A stretch of DNA of 64,000 bases from Lacunisphaera sp. (GCA_029945445.1 JAQSCO010000005.1:186001-250000), one strand, 5' to 3'. Counted from the stretch's first letter, positions 28,878-37,980 are shown. A program made the numbers and translations. Notes: generated by a model not told the origin, from the letters alone.

Positions 28878-29879
28878 TTACCGGATCCATTTGTGGAAGG
28901 AGTGCCGGCTGTCCGCGATCTGCCAGCCGAGTTTAAGGTAACCCCGCTGGACCGGCAGGTTGTGGACATGGGTCGGTCCTTCGACGCAATCGGCGAATTC
29001 CCGCAGGGTCCGCATGCCGGCCAGGGTGAGCCGCTTGAACAGGCCTCGTCCCTGGAAATCCGGATGGATGGCCCCGATGCTGTAATGCCCGAGGCGGAGC
29101 CCCTGGCGGGACTCGGCCGCGGTGGGCTTTTTCCACGCGGAAAACCCGGCGATGCGGCCATCTTTTTCCGCCACGAAGATCCAGTCGCACCATCCTTCCA
29201 CGCAGGCTTGGATCCATTCCTCGTAGAGCCTGGATCCTGTTTCGGGCCCGATCTTCGGATCGGAATGAAATCGGCCGAAGTGCCGGGGAAAAGCCGCGCG
29301 CGCCACGGCGCGCAACGCGTCCGTATCGGAGCGCTGGGCCAGGCGGATCACGAAGTCCGACGGCTTCTCGGCTTCAGCCAGCAGGCGACTGGTGCTGTCC
29401 TCGAACCGGCAGATCACGTCGACCATGGTGTCCATGAGCAGGAATCCCTGTTTTTGCAGGGCGTGAACGGCCGCCAGGTCCGTGGTGTAGGTCTTGGCCG
29501 TCACGAGTTCGCTGCCGTCAGCCCGGAGGATCGGCAAGGCGGCGCCGATCAGTTGATCAAGGGCCGCGCCGGCGGGCGGCGCGGCCAGCAGCACGCTGAG
29601 GGCCGCGGCTTTCCGACCGAGGGTTTTCGACTCCCAAGGGAGCGGTTCGTAGGCGATGACGCCGGTCAATTTTCCGCCGGCATGGGCGGCGAGCACACCC
29701 GAACCCTCGGCGGTGAGCTTAGCGGTAAGGGATTCCAGCAACTGCCGCTCGGCCCGTTCCCGTGGCTCGTGGCTCAGGAATCGCCAGGGCAGGAAATCGC
29801 TCTGCGCCAGAAGCAAGCCGAGCGCGGGTAGTTCGATGCGGGAAAATTCCGACACTTCGATCGGGATTTTATCGTGCAT
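28878..29879 (-). CDS. wecD: GNAT N-acetyltransferase, WecD (RffC)-like
   Basis: 333 residues. The C-terminal half is a GNAT domain: DWIFVAEKDGRIAGFSAWKK on beta-4, then LGHYSIGAIHPDFQGRGLFK, where the Q-G-R-G-L loop near residue 278 binds acetyl-CoA pyrophosphate. The N-terminal half (GVIAYEPLPWESKTLGRKAA, ELVTAKTYTTDLAAVHALQK) resembles the first lobe of RffC, including the W-E-S entry. It lies directly before wecE. WecD acetylates TDP-Fuc4N to TDP-Fuc4NAc. It is longer than E. coli WecD (about 220-240 residues). It overlaps the upstream GT2 by 11 bases. Assignment rests mainly on the wecE neighbour. Confidence 0.78.
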   Translation of the reverse strand: MHDKIPIEVSEFSRIELPALGLLLAQSDFLPWRFLSHEPRERAERQLLESLTAKLTAEGSGVLAAHAGGKLTGVIAYEPLPWESKTLGRKAAALSVLLAAPPAGAALDQLIGAALPILRADGSELVTAKTYTTDLAAVHALQKQGFLLMDTMVDVICRFEDSTSRLLAEAEKPSDFVIRLAQRSDTDALRAVARAAFPRHFGRFHSDPKIGPETGSRLYEEWIQACVEGWCDWIFVAEKDGRIAGFSAWKKPTAAESRQGLRLGHYSIGAIHPDFQGRGLFKRLTLAGMRTLREFADCVEGPTHVHNLPVQRGYLKLGWQIADSRHSFHKWIR

Positions 29880-30825
29880 GGGTTTCCGCCTTCACGACGT
29901 AGGTGGGCCGGTTCATCGAGCGGAAATGGATGCGGGCGAGATATTCGCCGAAAACCCCGAGGGCAAACAATTGGGCGCCGGAAAAGATTGCGATGATCGA
30001 GGCTAGAAAGGGGAAGCCGGGCAGACTGCCGGAATGGACGATATACGAGACCACGACGTAAACCAGGACTAGGCCGCCGAAGGCGGTAAAAGTCAGGCCG
30101 ACCAGGCTGGCCAGCCGCAAGGGCCAGGTGCTGAAGCCAGTCACCATGTCCAGGGCATGGGAAGCCAGCTTGAGGAAAGAATAGTTGGAGGCGCCGCTTA
30201 ACCGCGGGTCGTGCATTACCGGAACACTGGCGAAGCGCTGCGTTCCCCAGGTCAGCAGGACGTCCAGGGAAACGAAGGGACCATGGAATTGGCCGAACGC
30301 CGTGCGCAGATGAGTCCGGAAGGCACGGAAAGAGCTGACGTTGCGGGCGTTTTCCGCGCCGATCATCGGTTGGAGCGTCAACCGGGTCAGCATGGAGGCC
30401 AGGTCGCGCCAAGGCCCATGCTGTCTTTTTTTCGGCGCGCCGTAGACCACGTCGTATCCGGCCTCCAGTTTTTCCAGCAAAAGGGGGATTTCCTCAGGCG
30501 GGTTCTGGAGATCGTCGTCGAGCGTAACGATCACCGCGAAACGGGCGGACCGGACCCCGCACAGCAGAGCGTTGTGCTGGCCGAAGTTCCGCATCATGGA
30601 CAGACCCCGAACCCAAGGGTGCAGTGTGGCGAGGTTCTGGATGACGGCCCAGCTGTCGTCGCGGCTGCCATCGTTGACGAGAATCAGCTCGGGTGCCCAC
30701 CCGGTGGCCTGCAGGACCGGGCCAAGCCGGGCGACAAGCTGGGGCAGGATTGCGGCACTGTTGTAAACGGGCACGACAACAGACAGGCCGGCAGGCAGCG
30801 GGTGGGCTTTGTCGGGCGGGGGCAT
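29869..30825 (-). CDS. GT2 glycosyltransferase with two C-terminal TM helices
   Basis: 318 residues from ATG 30825. GT-A core: LSVVVPVYNSAAILPQLVAR, ELILVNDGSRDDSWAVIQNL, and IVTLDDDLQNPPEEIPLLLE with the D-D-D metal motif. The two hydrophobic helices near the C-terminus (LVGLTFTAFGGLVLVYVVVS and ASIIAIFSGAQLFALGVFGE) precede a YLARIHFRSMNRP tail. Architecture is GtrB/ArnC/WecG-neighbour type; the SGASNY segment is common in this subfamily. It probably charges undecaprenyl phosphate with a sugar, possibly Fuc4NAc given the wecDE neighbours, but this is inference. Confidence 0.85.
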   Translation of the reverse strand: MPPPDKAHPLPAGLSVVVPVYNSAAILPQLVARLGPVLQATGWAPELILVNDGSRDDSWAVIQNLATLHPWVRGLSMMRNFGQHNALLCGVRSARFAVIVTLDDDLQNPPEEIPLLLEKLEAGYDVVYGAPKKRQHGPWRDLASMLTRLTLQPMIGAENARNVSSFRAFRTHLRTAFGQFHGPFVSLDVLLTWGTQRFASVPVMHDPRLSGASNYSFLKLASHALDMVTGFSTWPLRLASLVGLTFTAFGGLVLVYVVVSYIVHSGSLPGFPFLASIIAIFSGAQLFALGVFGEYLARIHFRSMNRPTYVVKAETHAR

Positions 30826-30844
30826 AAGTAAGCGGTTTGAAAGA

Positions 30845-31705
30845 CTAAGAGAGATTGGCGCGGGCCACGCAAAGCAAACTGCTGCCAAACGGCAAAGGGC
30901 GCCGGGCCCGGAGGCGATCGACTTCCCATTCATGGGCATGGCCGACCAGGCCCGAAAGCAGGGCAGGGAGGTGATGATCAGCGCGGAGGGTTTCGGCGGT
31001 TCTTCCGCTCGGCTTGTTGCTGAGGTGCAGCCGCGTCGGCAGGGTGCGCAGGAGAAAGACCGGCAGCGTGAGCCAGGCAAAGAAATAGGAGGTGAACTCG
31101 ACGGTGAAGCCGGCGGCATTCAGGGTTTGGATGATGGTCCGGCGCGTGTAGCGCCGCGCATGGCCGGCGTGCACGTCTTCATTCGACCACAAGGCGGGGA
31201 AAGCCGGCACGGTGCAATAGAACCGGCCACCCGGGCACAGGCTGGCCCGGATACGGCGGAGAAAGGCAAGATCGTCGGGGATGTGTTCAAGGACATCGAA
31301 CGCCCCGGCGGCGGGCAGTGACTCCGGGTAAAGCCGGGCATCCTCCAGCGTGGCCCAAAGCACATTGTGCACGCCCCGGCGCAGGGCATTGCGGGCGCCG
31401 TTACCCGGTTCCACCAAGGCGACATCCCAATTCTCGGCCTGCATGGCTGCGGCGACCTGGCCGTTGCCTCCACCAATGTCATAGAGAGTGCCGGCAGGGG
31501 GAAATTGGCGGACCACCGCCCGGATGCAATCCATCCGATGCCTGAACCAATAGCTCTCATCCTCCACCTGGAAGCAGATTTCGTTGCCCGCTTCCGGATA
31601 CGCCACCGGAGAAACCGATTCCGCCCGCCACAGGCCTTCGCGTAATCGGAGATGATCAGAAGGCGGGCGCCAGATAACCGGCCGGGGCTGCGCAGGTGGG
31701 GCCAT
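30845..31705 (-). CDS. SAM-dependent class I methyltransferase
   Basis: 286 residues. Motif I is GTLYDIGGGNGQVAAAMQAE around 75-95, followed by acidic VALVEPGNGARNAL and the post-II helix GAFDVLEHIPDDLAFL. HAGHARRYTRRTIIQTLNAA marks the family of methyltransferases often found in glycan loci. A hydrophobic patch (FFAWLTLPVFLLRTLP) could touch the membrane. It is 6 bp downstream of a GT-C-like gene and 19 bp before a membrane-anchored GT2. Confidence 0.8.
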   Translation of the reverse strand: MAPPAQPRPVIWRPPSDHLRLREGLWRAESVSPVAYPEAGNEICFQVEDESYWFRHRMDCIRAVVRQFPPAGTLYDIGGGNGQVAAAMQAENWDVALVEPGNGARNALRRGVHNVLWATLEDARLYPESLPAAGAFDVLEHIPDDLAFLRRIRASLCPGGRFYCTVPAFPALWSNEDVHAGHARRYTRRTIIQTLNAAGFTVEFTSYFFAWLTLPVFLLRTLPTRLHLSNKPSGRTAETLRADHHLPALLSGLVGHAHEWEVDRLRARRPLPFGSSLLCVARANLS

Positions 31706-31711
31706 GATGGT

Positions 31712-33925
31712 TTACTCCGGAACTTCGTAGATGCGAATTTGCGTCGGCAGAGGCGTGGCGGGGGCCTCGAGACATTCGAAGACGACGCGCAGCATGGTGG
31801 AGTCCGGCGGCAGCGCGGCCTGATGCACTTTCCGGCCGGCCTTTGTGAGGGTGAAGCGCAAAATGGGGTGGTATTTTTCATCCTGGACCGTGCAGGAACA
31901 ATCGCCGTCGGCGGGCATGATGGTCACAATCGACAAATGGCGTTCCTTGCCGGGCGCGGGACCGGTGTGATATTGCGTCGCCACGTGATCCCGGTGATCA
32001 GAGGGAGTGAAGACAGGATAGCCGCGGGACAAGTCGATCATCTCGCCCCGCGCCGGATCGTGGCGCACCCACCCGATCGTGCTGGTGTAAGGGGCATTTC
32101 CCCCGGCCAGAAACGCCATGAGCAAAAGCGGCTGCGTGATGTTCGGGGGGGGGGAATCCGGGTCGATCAGCTGTTTGCGCAGCGAGAAGCAGACCAGGTC
32201 AAACCCCAATCCGGCGTCACCAGGCACCGGAATGATCCGCGGATTGATCAAATCCATGCCCGAATCGGACAGGGCTTTGGTGGCCGTGATCAGGGCTGGC
32301 GCACCCCGGTTCGGCGAGCAGGGAAGGACGATAGTCTTGTCGGTGAAACGGCTCGGCTCCAGCTCAGGGAATATTTTTAAGGTGAACATCCGGAAGCTCC
32401 AAAGATTGGCTGAGCACAAAGATATGCCGTTGCGGTCATCCGGATTGATCCAAAAAACATAGCTGTTGCGGGGAAACTCCCGCGCCAAGGTCCAGAAGGC
32501 GGTGTTGACCAGGGAATATCTTTCTTTCAGGCGATCGGAAATCCCTGGGCCATGAAACCACGTGGGGGTGGAACAGGCGAAGAGGCCCAGCACCATGAAC
32601 TCAGGGCGACAGCAACGCCGGATGGCACCAGGCAGCACACGGAGGGTGGCCAGCAGCCCGATCAAAAGGAGAACGCCGGCTCCGAGCAGGGGCATAGCCC
32701 CGGGGGTCGGCACCAACTTGTGCAGCGGAACCAGGGTATGCCACCCAGCCGGGGGCTTGCCGACAAAGCTAAAGGTGATGAGGGCGGCGATCAGGAGCCC
32801 GGCCCAAGCCGTTGATTTTTCCGCGGGATCGGTCTTCGCCCAACACAGGGCGGCCAGCAACGGCAGCGCAAAACAAAGATGAAAGGAGGCGTAGTAGAAA
32901 TAGAGCAGGACCCCAATGCCCTTGAACTCGAGCAGGAGCGCCCAAGCGAGGGAAACAAACAGCGCGGCCGTCAGGGCCTGGATGAGCCGGCGGGCTTCGC
33001 GATCTCCGACCGGCTTGGCCAAGGAGCATCGCGCGCCCCACAGCAAGGTGCCGGCGGGCAGCACCAGCCAGTTGGCCCCGTAGAGCCAAAGCCAGTTCGC
33101 CGCGGTCCAGGGATTGGTCTTCAGCCCATGGAAATAGAGCATCATGTCGACCTGCGGCTTCAGGAAATAGAAGGCGCCGCCCAGCCGGACGTGGATCCCC
33201 GCAATGACCAGAAGCACGGTGGCGGCCGCCAGCAAATAGAGCCCGACGCTGGCCAGCTGCCGTTTGAAACCCCAGCGCAGCCAGAGCAGGTGAAAGACCG
33301 CGATGCCGAGCCCGGGAGCGCCGAACGAGCCGAGGTTGGCGACCGTCATGCCCGCGAAAAAACATCCGCCCAGGAAAATCCACGCCACCCAGCGCCGCGA
33401 ATCCCGGGCCGCGGTGATGCAAGCCAGCGCCAGCGTGGCATACACGAGCACCGGGGTGTCCATATAGTCGCCATGGAGTCCGACGATAAACTGGGGCGCA
33501 AATACGCTCAGCGTGACCGCCAGCAGGGCGGGGAGCATCCCGGCGGCCCGAAACAGGATCGACCCGCAAGCGACCGCAAACAGGGCCGACACGATGAGCT
33601 TGAAACAAATCTCGGCCGCGACCGGCGGCAGGAGGCTCTGCACCAACGCCCCGGGCAGAATCCACGAGAGCCGCGACCCGTAATAGGTGGGCCCGAAGTC
33701 GGCGATATGGTTTTTCAAGTTCCATTGGTAGCCGGTGTAGAACCAGCTATCGAGGACATCGAACGGAGGGAAAGGGTAGCCCGGCCGGAAGAGCAGGAGG
33801 GCCAGCGTGCCGGCGGCCCAAGTGAGGACCAGCCCGGCCAGCTGCCGGGCGTTGATGCCGCCTCCCGGCCCCGCCGTTAGCCGGCGGTTGAGATCATCGA
33901 GGAAGCGACGAAGAGGGGCGGGCAT
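31712..33925 (-). CDS. Polytopic membrane protein, GT-C-like, with soluble C-terminus
   Basis: 737 residues from ATG 33925. Helix 1 is LAGLVLTWAAGTLALLLF; the first outer loop PFDVLDSWFYTGYQWNLKNH has a lone Asp, as in many GT-C proteins. About twelve helices run to ~520. The remaining ~215 residues are soluble and presumably periplasmic (IPVPGDAGLGFDLVCFSLRK, then a beta-rich end). A run of ten C on the coding strand encodes the S-P-P-P segment at ~591-594. A slip there would remove the last ~145 residues. A glycosyltransferase role is inferred from topology and neighbours. Confidence 0.65.
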   Translation of the reverse strand: MPAPLRRFLDDLNRRLTAGPGGGINARQLAGLVLTWAAGTLALLLFRPGYPFPPFDVLDSWFYTGYQWNLKNHIADFGPTYYGSRLSWILPGALVQSLLPPVAAEICFKLIVSALFAVACGSILFRAAGMLPALLAVTLSVFAPQFIVGLHGDYMDTPVLVYATLALACITAARDSRRWVAWIFLGGCFFAGMTVANLGSFGAPGLGIAVFHLLWLRWGFKRQLASVGLYLLAAATVLLVIAGIHVRLGGAFYFLKPQVDMMLYFHGLKTNPWTAANWLWLYGANWLVLPAGTLLWGARCSLAKPVGDREARRLIQALTAALFVSLAWALLLEFKGIGVLLYFYYASFHLCFALPLLAALCWAKTDPAEKSTAWAGLLIAALITFSFVGKPPAGWHTLVPLHKLVPTPGAMPLLGAGVLLLIGLLATLRVLPGAIRRCCRPEFMVLGLFACSTPTWFHGPGISDRLKERYSLVNTAFWTLAREFPRNSYVFWINPDDRNGISLCSANLWSFRMFTLKIFPELEPSRFTDKTIVLPCSPNRGAPALITATKALSDSGMDLINPRIIPVPGDAGLGFDLVCFSLRKQLIDPDSPPPNITQPLLLMAFLAGGNAPYTSTIGWVRHDPARGEMIDLSRGYPVFTPSDHRDHVATQYHTGPAPGKERHLSIVTIMPADGDCSCTVQDEKYHPILRFTLTKAGRKVHQAALPPDSTMLRVVFECLEAPATPLPTQIRIYEVPE
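32145..32154. repeat. G10 homopolymer inside a coding region
   Basis: Ten consecutive G on the plus strand (C on the coding strand) interrupt the membrane protein gene around codon 591-594. The frame is open with ten. Tracts of this length are prone to slipped-strand changes and in many bacteria serve as phase-variation switches of surface-glycan genes. Confidence 0.9.
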
Positions 33926-33954
33926 GACGCTGATGAATCGGCCGCCGGCTTGCG

Positions 33955-35316
33955 TCAGGCCCAGAGGGGCTGGAGGCCGGCGGCCGCGCCGGAGTCGTCC
34001 CGGCACAGGCCGATGGGCACGTAGCGGATGCGGGGATCGGCGGCGAGGCCCTTGAGGCAGCGCCAGAAGTCGATGACGGTGAGGGCCGGCCGGCCGCGGA
34101 GCAGCTGGTCGGCGGTGAGGGAGGTGTAACTCTTGTCGGTGGTGGTCACGAGCACGACGTCGGCATCCTTCAGCGCCTCGTCGAGCGAATCGGTCACCAG
34201 CGCGCTCATCTTCAGCGCGACCTCGGCGTTGGCGGCGGCGAGGTTGTCGTGGCCAATGACGCGGTAGCCCGCTTCCGACAGGGCGCGGCACAGGTAGATG
34301 CCAGGCGATTCGTCGATGACGTGCGACAGGGGCTTGTAGGCCAGACCCAGCACGGCGACGTTGACGCCTTTGGGCAGGTGCGGCTGCAGTTTTTCCACGT
34401 AGCGCTTGGAGAGGCTCCGGTTGTAGTCGTCGTTGGTCTTCAGCAGGCGGCTGTCCACGCCGAGCTGCTGGCCCATGAAGTTGAGGGCGACGTTGTCGCG
34501 GGGGAAGCAGGGGCCGCCGAAGCCGAAGCCGCCGGTGAGATATTTGCGCCCGATGCGCTTGTCCAGGCCGAGCGCGTCGCTGACCACGTCGACGTCACCG
34601 CCGGGCAGGTGCTCGCAGAAGTCGGCGAGCATGTTCGCAAAGGAAATCTTCATCGTCACGTAGCTGTTGACGGCAATCTTCGCGAGCTCGGCGTTCTCGA
34701 GGCTCATGCGTTGGACCGGGGCGTTGTTCTGGCAGACGCGGTGGTGGATTTCCTCGAGCCGGTCACCGGAACGCTGGTCGAACTGGCCGAGGAGATAGAA
34801 ATCGGGGTTGAGGAAGTCGCGGATGACGCTGCCGAGCGCGATAAACTCCGGGTTGTAGCACAGGCCAAAGTCCGGGCCGCATTTCTTGCCTGACTCCTTT
34901 TCCAGGATGGGCAGCAGGCCCTGGCGGGTGGCGCCGGGCAGCACCGTGCTGGTGAGCACGACGACGTGGTAGCCGGGCTTTTTCTTCAGCGCCTGGCCGA
35001 TCGCCTTGAAAGCAAAGGAGGCGTATTGGAGGGTGAAAGCGCCGCGCTCATCACTGGGCGTCGGCACGATGACAAAGCTGAGGTCGGAACCGAGCACGGC
35101 CTCCTCCGTGCTCAGGGTGGCGCGGATGCGCGCTTGGTTGGCGGCGATCATCTCGCCGAGGCCGGTCTCATGCACGGGGGCCCGGCCGGCGTTGACGGCC
35201 TCCACCGCGTGTCGGTTGACGTCGACGCCGATGACATTGAGGCCACAGGAAGCCAGGCCGGCGGCCATGCTGCCGCCGAGTTTGCCGAGGCCGATGACTG
35301 AGACGTGCTGGATCAT
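33955..35316 (-). CDS. UDP-glucose/GDP-mannose dehydrogenase family protein
   Basis: 453 residues from ATG 35316 (MIQHVSVIGLGKLGGSMAAG). The N-terminal Rossmann domain has GLGKLG, then a dimer helix region (LENAELAKIAVNSYVTMKIS), and a C-terminal UDP-binding domain (VAVLGLAYKPLSHVIDESPG). The catalytic cysteine sits in GGFGFGGPCFPRD at ~270. Such enzymes oxidise C6 of an NDP-hexose twice with NAD to a uronic acid. UDP-glucose, UDP-ManNAc (WecC) and GDP-mannose are all possible substrates. WecC is tempting because wecDE are near, but no wecB is in the window. A second ATG 12 bases upstream is possible. Confidence 0.88.
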   Translation of the reverse strand: MIQHVSVIGLGKLGGSMAAGLASCGLNVIGVDVNRHAVEAVNAGRAPVHETGLGEMIAANQARIRATLSTEEAVLGSDLSFVIVPTPSDERGAFTLQYASFAFKAIGQALKKKPGYHVVVLTSTVLPGATRQGLLPILEKESGKKCGPDFGLCYNPEFIALGSVIRDFLNPDFYLLGQFDQRSGDRLEEIHHRVCQNNAPVQRMSLENAELAKIAVNSYVTMKISFANMLADFCEHLPGGDVDVVSDALGLDKRIGRKYLTGGFGFGGPCFPRDNVALNFMGQQLGVDSRLLKTNDDYNRSLSKRYVEKLQPHLPKGVNVAVLGLAYKPLSHVIDESPGIYLCRALSEAGYRVIGHDNLAAANAEVALKMSALVTDSLDEALKDADVVLVTTTDKSYTSLTADQLLRGRPALTVIDFWRCLKGLAADPRIRYVPIGLCRDDSGAAAGLQPLWA

Positions 35317-35337
35317 AGGGGAAAGCATGGAACTGGA

Positions 35338-36120
35338 TCAGGCCCTGCGCTTGGCCCGGATGAGCATGTGCCAGCCCAGTTTCTGTTCCAAGGCGCGAAA
35401 CATTTCCCGGGGCATCGCCTTGAACCAGGGCTGCAGCTCGTATTCGTAGCGCACGTATTTCTCGATGACGTAGGGGAAGATGTGCTCCTGCCGGATGTCG
35501 ATCACGGTGTAGTCCTGCAGCAGGGCGCGGACCTCATCCTGGGTGTAGGTGAAGGCAATCGGGCAGCCGGTCTGGGCCTCGGGCTGGTCAAAGCCGGCCT
35601 CGATCAGGATGTTCTTCCACGAATTTTTTGCGTAGAGCATCAGCCGGAATTCGGATTGTGGTCCCAGATATGGGCGGACCCCGGCGACAATCCTCTCCGG
35701 GTGCGGGGCGTGGTGGATGACGCCGAAGGAATAGACCAGATCGTAGGTTTCCACCGGCAGAAAGGAGGAAAGTTCCTCGGCATTGCCCGAGAAGAACCGG
35801 CCCTTGAGCCCGTAGATATCGAAGCGCTGGCGGGCGAGCTTGAGGGACTCGTCGGAGAGTTCCACGGCCGTGTAGTCGGCGCCGGCGCGGGCGAAGGACA
35901 CGCCCGCGGTGCCGAGCCCGCAGCCGATCTCGAGCACCTTCTTGCCGCGCCATTGCTCGAATTCGCTGAAAGCCGGGATGTGCGGCTCAACCATGTATTT
36001 CCGGGCCTCGACCTGGTCAAAATACTCGCGGGTGCCGACCGGCGCCGTGCCGTGGCGCAGGTTGCAGGGGCGGCGATTCCAATAATCGCGGACCGTGTCG
36101 AGTGAGGCGGGACTGCTCAT
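35338..36120 (-). CDS. SAM-dependent class I methyltransferase
   Basis: 260 residues. It starts with the conserved entry VRDYWNRRPCNLRHG seen in a family of glycan-locus methyltransferases, then KKVLEIGCGLGTAGVSFARA (motif I, ~58), YTAVELSDESLKLARQRF (motif II) and DLVYSFGVIHHAPHPERIV. The second half contains YAKNSWKNILIEAGFDQPEA and a positively charged end. It follows the epimerase gene by 3 bp. Substrate is unknown. Confidence 0.82.
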   Translation of the reverse strand: MSSPASLDTVRDYWNRRPCNLRHGTAPVGTREYFDQVEARKYMVEPHIPAFSEFEQWRGKKVLEIGCGLGTAGVSFARAGADYTAVELSDESLKLARQRFDIYGLKGRFFSGNAEELSSFLPVETYDLVYSFGVIHHAPHPERIVAGVRPYLGPQSEFRLMLYAKNSWKNILIEAGFDQPEAQTGCPIAFTYTQDEVRALLQDYTVIDIRQEHIFPYVIEKYVRYEYELQPWFKAMPREMFRALEQKLGWHMLIRAKRRA

Positions 36121-36123
36121 GGC

Positions 36124-37131
36124 TCAGCTCTGGTTGACGACGGAGTCCTTGGACCGGCCGGATTTCATCTGATCGTGAATCCAAGCGTAGGTCTTTTCCA
36201 TGCCCGTGCGGAGCGCAATCGAGGGCTCCCAGCAGAGCATCTTACGGATGAGGGTGTTCTCGGAGTTGCGGCCGTTCACGCCCTTGGGGGCGGTCAGGTT
36301 GTAGTTCCGTTTCAGTTTCACGCCGGCGATGGACTCGACGAGATCGACCAGCTGGTTGATGGAGACTTTCTCCTCGCTGCCGAGATTGATGGGGAAGGTG
36401 ATGTTCTCGCTGCGCATGATGGCTTGGGTGCCGTGAAGGCAGTCATCGATATACATGAAGCTGCGGGTCTGGTGGCCGTCGCCCCAGATCTCGATCTCAC
36501 GCGTGCCGGCCAGCTTGGCGGCGATGACCTTGCGGCACACCGCCGCGGGGGCCTTTTCGCGGCCGCCGTCAAAGGTGCCGTGCGGGCCGTAGACATTGTG
36601 GTAGCGGGCCACGCGGGTCACCAGGCCGAAGTCCTCGGTGAAGTGCCGGCACATGCGCTCGCTGAAAAGCTTTTCCCAACCATAGCCGTCTTCGGGCATG
36701 GCGGGGTAGGCGTCGGCCTCGACGAGGCCGGTGACGTTCGGGTCGGTCTGCTTGTCGTGGGCGTAGACGCAGGCCGAGGAGGCGTAGAAGAAGCGCGCCA
36801 CGCCGGCTTCGCGCGCGGCCTTGAGCAGGTGGGTGTTGATGAGCACGGTCAGCATGCACAGCGCCTTGTTCTTCTCGATGAAGCCCATGCCGCCCATGTC
36901 GGCGGCGAGGTTGTAGACCCAGTGGGCGCCCTGGGTGGCGGTGCGGCAGGCCGGCAGCTCCTGCAGGTCGAGGGAGAGGTTGTCGACGCCGGGAAATTTC
37001 TGATACCAGCGGTCCAGGGGCTTAAGGTCCACGGCGCGGATGCGAGTGTGGCCTTGCTGGAGCAGGGCGGCGACGAGGTGGCCGCCGATGAACCCGCCGG
37101 CGCCACAGACTACTATAAGCTTATCCTTCAT
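36124..37131 (-). CDS. GDP-mannose 3,5-epimerase (GME) family
   Basis: 335 residues. Segments recognised from plant GME are NLAADMGGMGFIEKNKALCM, FFYASSACVYAHDKQ, GTFDGGREKAPAAVCRKVIA, GDGHQTRSFMYIDDCLHG and GVNGRNSENTLIRKML. The Rossmann motif is GAGGFIGGHL and the catalytic Y/K lie in GYGWEKLF at ~147. GME converts GDP-D-mannose to GDP-L-galactose and GDP-L-gulose. In plants this leads to vitamin C; in bacteria it feeds surface glycans. It is shorter than plant GME, lacking the N-terminal extension. The 78 bp upstream hold no gene. Confidence 0.88.
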   Translation of the reverse strand: MKDKLIVVCGAGGFIGGHLVAALLQQGHTRIRAVDLKPLDRWYQKFPGVDNLSLDLQELPACRTATQGAHWVYNLAADMGGMGFIEKNKALCMLTVLINTHLLKAAREAGVARFFYASSACVYAHDKQTDPNVTGLVEADAYPAMPEDGYGWEKLFSERMCRHFTEDFGLVTRVARYHNVYGPHGTFDGGREKAPAAVCRKVIAAKLAGTREIEIWGDGHQTRSFMYIDDCLHGTQAIMRSENITFPINLGSEEKVSINQLVDLVESIAGVKLKRNYNLTAPKGVNGRNSENTLIRKMLCWEPSIALRTGMEKTYAWIHDQMKSGRSKDSVVNQS

Positions 37132-37209
37132 GTGATGGAAAAATAGAGCCGCAAGAAGTGCGGAATGTGCCTTGCCAAGTCAACGGCACTTTGTGCGCCG
37201 GGCCGGGTT

Positions 37210-37980
37210 TCATTGCTTGAGGCCAAGCAGAATCCAGCTGGGTTTGATCCAGAGGAGGGTCTGCATTTGCGGGGACAGTTCCGGCAGCAAGGTTTCGAGA
37301 CCGGACGTGACACCCCGGACTGATTCAAACCCGGTCCGGATTTCGGGAACCGGGCAAAAATCATGCCACAGAATCAGGCCGCCGGGCCGGAGAACCTGCA
37401 GCGCCTTGCGGGTATCGCTGATGACCACTTCCGGGGCATGCCCGCCGTCCACCAGCGCGCTGTCGAAGAAGCCGGGCGGATAGGCGGTAGTGTCCCAATT
37501 GCGGCTGTCGCAATAAATCTGGCAGACGCGGTGCCCCAGGCCCCGGGCGCGGTAGAGGCGGCCGATAAAACCCTGGGCGTCGGTGCGGTGGTAGACAACG
37601 GGGCCGGTCTCCTTGGAGCCGAACACCTGCGTCTGGGTGACGCTGGGAACCGGTTCGTCCGGGGCGAATTTTTCGCTGTAAGCCCACGAGCCATCCGGCT
37701 TGGATTCGCCCTCGGGCAGATTGATGGTCCAGACCGTCGCCGCGCAGGCGTCGAGACAGAGGCTGGCGCCAAAGCCCTGCCAGGTGCCGAACTCAAGGTG
37801 CCGCCGGGGTTGGAATTGCCGGTAAAGGTAGGAGAAAATGGGTGCGTCATCATCCTCCATCCGCCAATCCGCGAGAGAGCGGGCGCTCGCGGACGGGGCG
37901 CCGCCGGGCCAGTGCAACCGTTGCGGCAGGTCGGCCAAGGCACAGGCATGCGGGGCGTGGTTGAAATCGTCGACGTTCAC
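37210..37980 (-). CDS. Methyltransferase-like protein (Methyltransf_24/CmcI-like fold)
   Basis: 256 residues. RRHLEFGTWQGFGASLCLDA is a motif I variant (E-F-G-T-W-x-G), and FDSALVDGGHAPEVVISDTR followed by LRPGGLILWHDFCP is the signature of class I folds in the cephalosporin-hydroxylase/Methyltransf_24 group. The conserved D-G-x-H and H-D-F residues may bind a metal. The same D-G-D-H / H-D-F pattern occurs in the C-terminal part of the GT4 fusion at 16644-18590. It overlaps the FkbM gene by four bases (ATGA). Confidence 0.72.
   Translation of the reverse strand: MNVDDFNHAPHACALADLPQRLHWPGGAPSASARSLADWRMEDDDAPIFSYLYRQFQPRRHLEFGTWQGFGASLCLDACAATVWTINLPEGESKPDGSWAYSEKFAPDEPVPSVTQTQVFGSKETGPVVYHRTDAQGFIGRLYRARGLGHRVCQIYCDSRNWDTTAYPPGFFDSALVDGGHAPEVVISDTRKALQVLRPGGLILWHDFCPVPEIRTGFESVRGVTSGLETLLPELSPQMQTLLWIKPSWILLGLKQ

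Noticed and set aside
32145-32154. Treating the G10 run as a sequencing error
   Set aside because: The gene is in frame on both sides with ten bases, so no error is needed, though reads should be checked.
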